A DNA stretch of 21,752 nucleotides from Pelagophyceae sp. CCMP2097. Its lineage: Eukaryota; Sar; Pelagophyceae. Shown one piece after another: positions 16,598 to 21,752 of the stretch. The notes under the pieces were generated by a model. That model was given only the letters and a program-made list of their open reading frames with translations, did not search any database and was not told the origin of the DNA. Location of the stretch: assembly GCA_026770575.1 (NCBI GenBank), contig MU657352.1, forward strand, positions 24,108-45,859, given 5' to 3'. The position numbers and the translations under genes are program-made. Each line of letters opens with the position of its first letter. Position 1 is the stretch's first letter.

Positions 16598-17262
16598 ATG
16601 GTTGCTACCATGTACGGCGCCATTATGAAGGCGTGGAAGCGCGGCTTCTTCTCGGCGACGCACGATGACGCTGCGGACCGCGAGCACTTCGACGATTACA
16701 AAGTGCGTTTGGTCACGGTTGAGCCCTCTATTGCGTCTGCGATGGTTCCCTCGACGGCCGGCAATGACGCAACCATACTTACGGCTGACGCCGCGGTGTG
16801 TGCTTTGCTTTTGCGCGTGCTACGTTCGACGACTCAGCTCGACTCGTTTCGTCTCGTCCGCGACGCGACGAACGGCCGTGGCGCGTGGTTCGCGCTCGCC
16901 GAGTCGTGCGGCCACGCCTTGGCGGGGGTACGCGCGCGGCGTGCACTCAAACTTCAGATTGCAGCTTTACAATGGCGCGGCTTCCCGTCTGGCGCGCGTT
17001 ACACGGCAGAGACGCAGCGCCTCAGCCTGCTCATTGGATCTAACGCAACCGCAATGGCCGACTTGCGGCTCGCGGTCGTCGACGGCATTGCGCCGCACAA
17101 CGGCAATGCCCCGGCGGCATTTGAGTACCTTTACGACGCTTTGCTCGACGACGAAAACGCCACGCTTTCTGCGATGCTCTTGCGCATCCGCCTCGTCGCG
17201 CGCAAGAAGTCGCTCGACAACAAGCCTTTAGGTGCGCACGTTATCGTGGCGATGAGTAAGAT
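16598..17262 (+). pseudogene. Copia-like Gag N-terminal part, plus strand, truncated
   Basis: ATG at 16598 (MVATMYGAIMKAWKRGFFSA). Residues 60-190 show a helix-rich Gag-like pattern (GRGAWFALAESCGHALAGV, then LKLQIAALQWRGFPSGARYT, then ALLDDENATLSAMLLRIRLV) comparable in layout to the minus-strand Gag at 20899, but from a different family. The frame stays open to 17494; beyond about 17260 it reads the antisense of the minus-strand integrase region, so the natural end is the junction near 17262. No zinc knuckle, protease or polymerase follows. Confidence 0.5.
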
Positions 17263-20200
17263 TTCATCGTATCGATTGGTTTGCGCGAGCAGGTGGCCCG
17301 CGGCATCGGCGGGAAGGAGGTGGGCTCCCGGTGGCGCGATGACGGTGTACGACGTGCTGTGGCGGATGTGCCCGGCTGCGGTGCGGATGACGATGGCGCG
17401 CGGTCCATTGGTCGAGTCCATGCCGAGGTACGTGGCGGCGATGGCCCGATCTGAGAGGCCGCGGCAGCGCGCCGAATCGACGCACGCAACTTGAGAGCCG
17501 AACGCTAACCAGCCCATGATGTCGATGCGCTTGCCGCGGAACACCGCGGCAAACGGGGTCGGTTTCGACGTGTCCGAGGGGACGATGGCGTTGTTGACGA
17601 ACGCGGCCCAGTGGCGCGCCCATGGCCAGTCGCGGATGCTGACGTGCGGTGCCGCGCCAGCGAGCGCAGCGCGCGTGATGCAGTTGAGGATCTCGTGGGC
17701 GCGCTCGCCGTGGCCGAGCTTGCGATCCGTGGCCTGCGTCTCGATGGAGATGCCCAGCTGGGCGCACGCCGTGCGCACGACCGCGCTGACGCCGCCCTCG
17801 CCGCCGGAGTCGAAGACGAGGAGCGTGATGGTGACGCCACGGACGCGCATGTCAGCCGTGGAGCGCTGGATGGCCTCCAGCATATGGTGCTTGTGCGCAA
17901 TGGCCTCGGTGTGGATGAACGAGCTCCCCTTGTCGGAGAAGTCCACGGCTTACTTCGCGCCGCCGAAGCCGATGGGGAACGGGCCGACGATGTCGGCCTC
18001 GTAGGCGATGCCCGGGGCGAAGCGACGCGCGGACGTCGAGGTGCCGAAGTGCGGCTCCTTGCGCAGGTTGGCGATGGCGCATGCCGGGCACGGGCCCGTA
18101 TGCCATTCGTCAACATCGAAGCCGTACCGCCTTGCGGTGGCACGAAGCCTCTTGGTGTTCACGTGACCGCAGTGGGTGTGGAACGCGTCAATATCGAAAC
18201 TGGTAGCCAGGCCGCGCGGTTGTTGCCGATGCGGAGGGTCGAGCGCGACGCACGGCGGCGCGGAGAAGACGGGCATGTACCTTGAGGTCGTCGGGGTGCC
18301 GAAGTGGATGCCGTCGTAGGGTGGGTAGCCGTCGGCGTCTGGCGTCGGGTAGAAACTGTCGTAGGCGAAGGGCTCGTCGGTGAAGCCGTCGTACGAGAAA
18401 CCGGAGGTGGCGTTGTGCGTCAGGCGCGAGCCGTCGATGTCGTTGCACGTGTGGTGCGCGTCTGCGAGGTAATCGTCGAACTCCGCGTGCGTGGACATGC
18501 GCTTCAGCGCAGCGCCGAGGGCGTCGGGCTGGTACGGGTCCAGGAGCTCGTGCGCCGCGACCCGCAGGCTGCCGGAGAGGTGGAGGATCGTGTCGTCGTC
18601 CGGGTCCACGGCGCCGAGGCCGGTGCCGTCGTCGCGCGTCATGAACGGTGGTAGGGCTAAATATGCCGAGGGTTCGACGTGGGCTGCGGCACCGACAGCA
18701 AGGCAGTGCGGGCCGTCGACGTCGCGCTAGGCCTGGAAAAGGCGCTGCGTCGTCGCTTTGCGCGTTGGCACGCGCCCTAAAGCGGCGGCGCCGTACGTTA
18801 CGGCTGCGAGCAAAGCTGCCTTGTGCGTGTGCGGGTGCGCGTACGACGTGGGCGTGGCCTGACCGTGCGTCAGCGAAAGGCCGCGCTCGATGTCCGTGAG
18901 GACGCGCGTATACGGGACGAGCAGGAGCGCGTAGATGCCCAGCCATGCGAGGAGCTTGATGACTCGGCCGTCTTTCAAAATAATGCGCGGGTCCTTGTCG
19001 ATGATTGTCACCATGCCCGTCGTTCGAAACATGGAACTGCTCGAGATGATGTTGTGCTTGATCGACGGAAAGACGAAGACCTCGGGGATCTCTAACGTCG
19101 TGTCGCCCGCGCCCTGGACTTTGCCGTGCCAGTGCATGGAGAGTCTGGACTGGTGTTTGCCGTTTCCCGCGTCAATCGTAGTCACGGTCTGGTTCTCGGG
19201 GAGCAAAGAGAGCCGGCGCGCGCCATTGGTGCCCGTGAAGACGTTGAGCGAGGCGCCGGTGTCCACTATCGCGACCATGAGGGCGGCGTCCTGGGTTCCG
19301 ATGCCGCCCTTGATCGAGTAGGACGGGAGCTGAACGGCGGCGATCATCTCGGCGATGCGAGTCTGGAGCATGGCGTCGCCGCCGAGGTAGAGCGACGCGC
19401 GCGGAGCCATGCGCGGGTCGTAGGTTGCCCGCGCGTCGTCGGTGCCCGCGGGCCAGTGGCCGTACAGAACGACGGCTCCCGCGTGCGAGGGGTAGGTGCC
19501 GGCTCGCGGGCCGCGCTCGTAGGCGCCGCGCGCGCTGCGGTCGGAGCCGTTGGCGCCGTAGGGCGCGTTGCGCAGTGCGCGGTCGTTGCCGCTGCGCGAG
19601 CCGTTACCGCCGCGCCCGTTGCGGTCGAAACCGTTGGCGCCGCGTCCGTCGCGGTCGTCGGCGGGTTTCAGCGCGATGGGGCGCGGCATGCCCGAGTGCC
19701 AATCGTGCTTGAGCGCCTTAACGCATTCCGCGGCGCAGTGGCCCGGAATGTTGCAAAAGTTGCATGCGCCCGTGTAGTACTTCCGAAAGGCGCCGTCGTC
19801 CTTGGGCGTCAAGCAGTGCTGCGTGTTCGGCGCGGGCTTGGCGTGGAGCGTAGCCGCGTCCTTTGCCGTGGTTGCCGAAGCGGCTAGGAAAACGGTTGCG
19901 TTTGCGGTTGGGGTAGACGTGCGCATGTTGAGGAGCTGGACGACCATCTCGTCGTACTGGACGTCTTTGCGCACCCATTCGCTTAGCACCACGGCGAGCG
20001 CGGGCACGTCGATGCCGCGGCGGAAGAACGCCGTCTTGAAGACTTCGGGCATCGTAGAGTTGGATGCCAATTTGTAGGCCCTGAACGCTTCCTTGGTCTC
20101 GGAGTGGAACGAGTTCGTTGATGCGCAAGTAAGCGCTGCTGACGTCGACGCCTTTATCAGTTTTGAAGTTAGAGTCGTAGATGGCCTGCGCCATGTCAGC

Positions 20201-20899
20201 CCCCTTGCCGGTGCCGCAGACGTCGACCACGGAGCACGCCTCCGTGCCGTCGACCATGAGCGTCAAGACGATGGCCATGTAGTTGTCGATGAGCGAATCG
20301 GCGCGGATGGCGGTGAAGTCGAACTTGTCTGCGGCCAAGCCGTGGAGCCGGGGGTCGTAGTTCGCCAGGAATCGGAACATCGACAGGAAACGTTTCCGGT
20401 CGCCGTGCGCGTTGCCGGCGAGGCCGAGCTTGAACTGGGCGGCGCCGGTCTGGATCAGCTTGTAGTCAAGGGCCTTGTTCAGGTCGGTGGTAGTCGGGGG
20501 CGTGGGCGCCGTAGAGCCGGGTGTTGTGGAAGACACCGGAGGGGACGTCGAGTCCGTAGACGCAAGGCCAGGGGCCGCCGCGGGCGCCCTAGGGGTCTCG
20601 GTAGGCGGAGGCGGGGGCGACGCGGCGTCGAACGCGGCACGCGCTGCGACCGCGGCGTCAAACTCCTCCCGGTGGCGGAGGAGGGAGGCCGCGAACTCGT
20701 CGCGCTGGGATGCGAGGTTGCGGTTGCCGTCGCGGAGCTCGGTGGCGCGCTGCTGCAGGCGGGTCTCGTCGCGAGGGGCGGCGTTGTCCTGCATCAGGTC
20801 TAAGATGTCGGCGCCGAGCTGGGCGTCCATCTCCTCTTGTGCCGCCGCAGGTAGAGGCGGATCGGGAGGGGTCGCGCGAGGCGCGGAGCGGGGCGGCAT
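17262..20899 (-). pseudogene. Ty1/copia gag-protease-integrase, degenerate and truncated before reverse transcriptase
   Basis: Begins at ATG 20899. Order on the minus strand: a Gag with a Pro/Ala-rich coiled N-terminus; a CCHC zinc knuckle (CNFCNIPGHCAAEC, about 19764-19723); a Gly/Arg/Asn-rich linker; an aspartic protease (IVDTGASLNVF, Asp at about 19263); a GAG_pre-integrase zinc motif (HTHCGH ... CPAC, from about 18180); and an integrase core with Asp (EADIVGPF, about 17994), Asp (VFDSGGEGG, about 17811) and Glu (GHGERAHEIL, about 17706). Lesions: a one-base frame change near 20100-20125 in gag, an in-frame TAG at 18727-18729 and a TAA at 17950-17952. Homology ends near 17262; reverse transcriptase and RNase H are absent. 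It is inactive. Confidence 0.85.
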
Positions 20900-20982
20900 G
20901 GAAGCCGAGAGTCGAAGCGATTGTCGTGGATGAGCACGTAGCTAAGGGCCCATTAACCCGTAGTGCCCACAGTCAGAGTAAG

Positions 20983-21437
20983 CACTGTCGAATTAGATTA
21001 TCACCGGAAATCTATTAACTATTTTTGGCTCGTGAAGGCGGCTGGCGCTGCGCCGGCCACTCCCGCGAGACGCCCTGGGCGCGCTTGTTTGGCTTTTTCG
21101 TCAACTGCCTTATTTTGGCGAGTCTCTGCGAAAGCTTCTTAATTTAGTAGTTAATCAAGTCTAAACCTTAGGGCACAAATCAAAAGTCGATGAAGGCGCC
21201 AATGAGTTCCCGGCCAATTGAGACAGACGTCAGGGGCACTATGCCCGAACGGTATGTCCAAATTGGCCGGCAATTCCTTGCCTCCAAAGTAGGCTACTAA
21301 AATTTCGCGGTTTGAGACGTTTCTTCTTCGCGCGCTGGTCTCCGAGGCGCCAACTAATACGACTGGAGCGGGCGGCAAGAGCGCACGCGCTAAACAAAGT
21401 TATCTTCGGCGATTTCTGTTGTGCAAATTCGACAGTG
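20983..21437 (-). mobile_element. 455-bp CACTG-ended MITE, second copy
   Basis: Perfect 12-bp termini (CACTGTCGAATT / AATTCGACAGTG) and a perfect 3-bp target duplication AAG (20980-20982 and 21438-21440). It is the inverted counterpart of 739-1193, same length, about 96% identical by eye. It was inserted between the right LTR-like repeat and the copia gag start, so it is younger than that copia copy. On the minus strand an open frame (about 21378-21151; NREILVAYFGGKELPANLD) is shared with the other copy. Confidence 0.9.
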
Positions 21438-21447
21438 AAGAATTGTG

Positions 21448-21752
21448 TTAAGCTGAAAGTTATCTAAATTTTAACGCTTTAAGCGGCCTTTAAACCTTGA
21501 AATGGGTGAGTAATCAAAATTTTAAGAGGCCTTACTTAAAATACCTCTCTCTCGGAGCCTTTTAATAGGCCTATTTAAAACTGAGTTCTGCTCGGATTTT
21601 AAGTGAGTTCTCACTGAGTCACTCGCGTGATGAGAGGTCGGATGCATTGCATATGGTCGAATGCCGCCCGCGCCGATGCCCGCGCCGGTGTCGGCGCCCG
21701 CGCTGATACCCGCGCCGCGCGGCGAAGTTTGAACGAAAGGCACAGCCGGAGT
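21448..21752 (+). repeat. Probable LTR segment, right copy, cut by the window edge
   Basis: Same orientation as 15751-16053, with a few small differences (for example ATGGGTGAGTAATC for ATGGATGAGTTATC). Both copies share CCCGCGCC-rich imperfect repeats near their inner end. Since it is in plus orientation it would suit a plus-strand element better than the minus-strand copia gag next to it. Confidence 0.6.

Noticed and set aside
17505..20933. Many long plus-strand frames opposite the copia element (for example 19126-19887)
   Set aside because: They are shadows of the GC-rich minus-strand gag-pol frame, with low-complexity Arg/Gly/Val content.
16340..20975. TAGTGCCCA near 16344 and again near 20960 as a shared LTR end
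   Set aside because: Only nine bases agree and the flanking sequence does not, so it is too weak to define an LTR boundary.

Overview
This window looks like nuclear DNA of a GC-rich protist, most plausibly a marine microalga. One gene has several short GT-AG introns. Coding stretches are strongly GC-rich, AT-richer spacers separate them, and the window carries several eukaryotic transposon classes (Ty1/copia, hAT, CACTA-like). A stramenopile of the pelagophyte type is my guess from the style of the genes; no marker gene proves it.

Layout, left to right. Positions 1-609 hold SINE-like repeats with a pol III B-box and a TCTG/TCCG microsatellite. A CACTG-ended DNA element (610-1568) follows, with a second one (739-1193) nested inside it. 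Positions 1584-4418 are a TA-flanked element with perfect 30-bp inverted termini; it contains a foldback repeat (2471-3304) and a minus-strand signal-peptide gene broken by a frameshift. Just beyond it, 4471-6519 is a spliced, secreted glycosyltransferase-like gene read across seven exons, with three frame disruptions. Positions 6520-7900 hold weak coding-like fragments. Positions 7904-8248 are a small inverted-repeat element, and 8249-10130 hold further small inverted repeats and a decayed hAT element.

Positions 10156-10888 are a foldback of the same SINE-like repeat. Positions 10892-12138 are a third CACTG element, carrying a 200-aa ORF of unknown function. Positions 12830-14016 are a hAT element with a perfect 8-bp target duplication and a decayed transposase. 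Positions 14146-14988 encode an intact-looking basic/Tudor-like/acidic protein. The right quarter (15751-21752) is a degenerate copia locus: direct repeats at both edges, a plus-strand Gag-like ORF, a converging minus-strand gag-protease-integrase, and another CACTG element (20983-21437) that is about 96% identical to the one at 739-1193.

No complete autonomous transposon is present: there is no CACTA transposase, no full hAT transposase and no reverse transcriptase. The locus is best read as a nested transposon graveyard around one or two host-type genes. The main results are element boundaries resolved to the base with matching target-site duplications, and non-autonomous elements carrying unrelated coding fragments.
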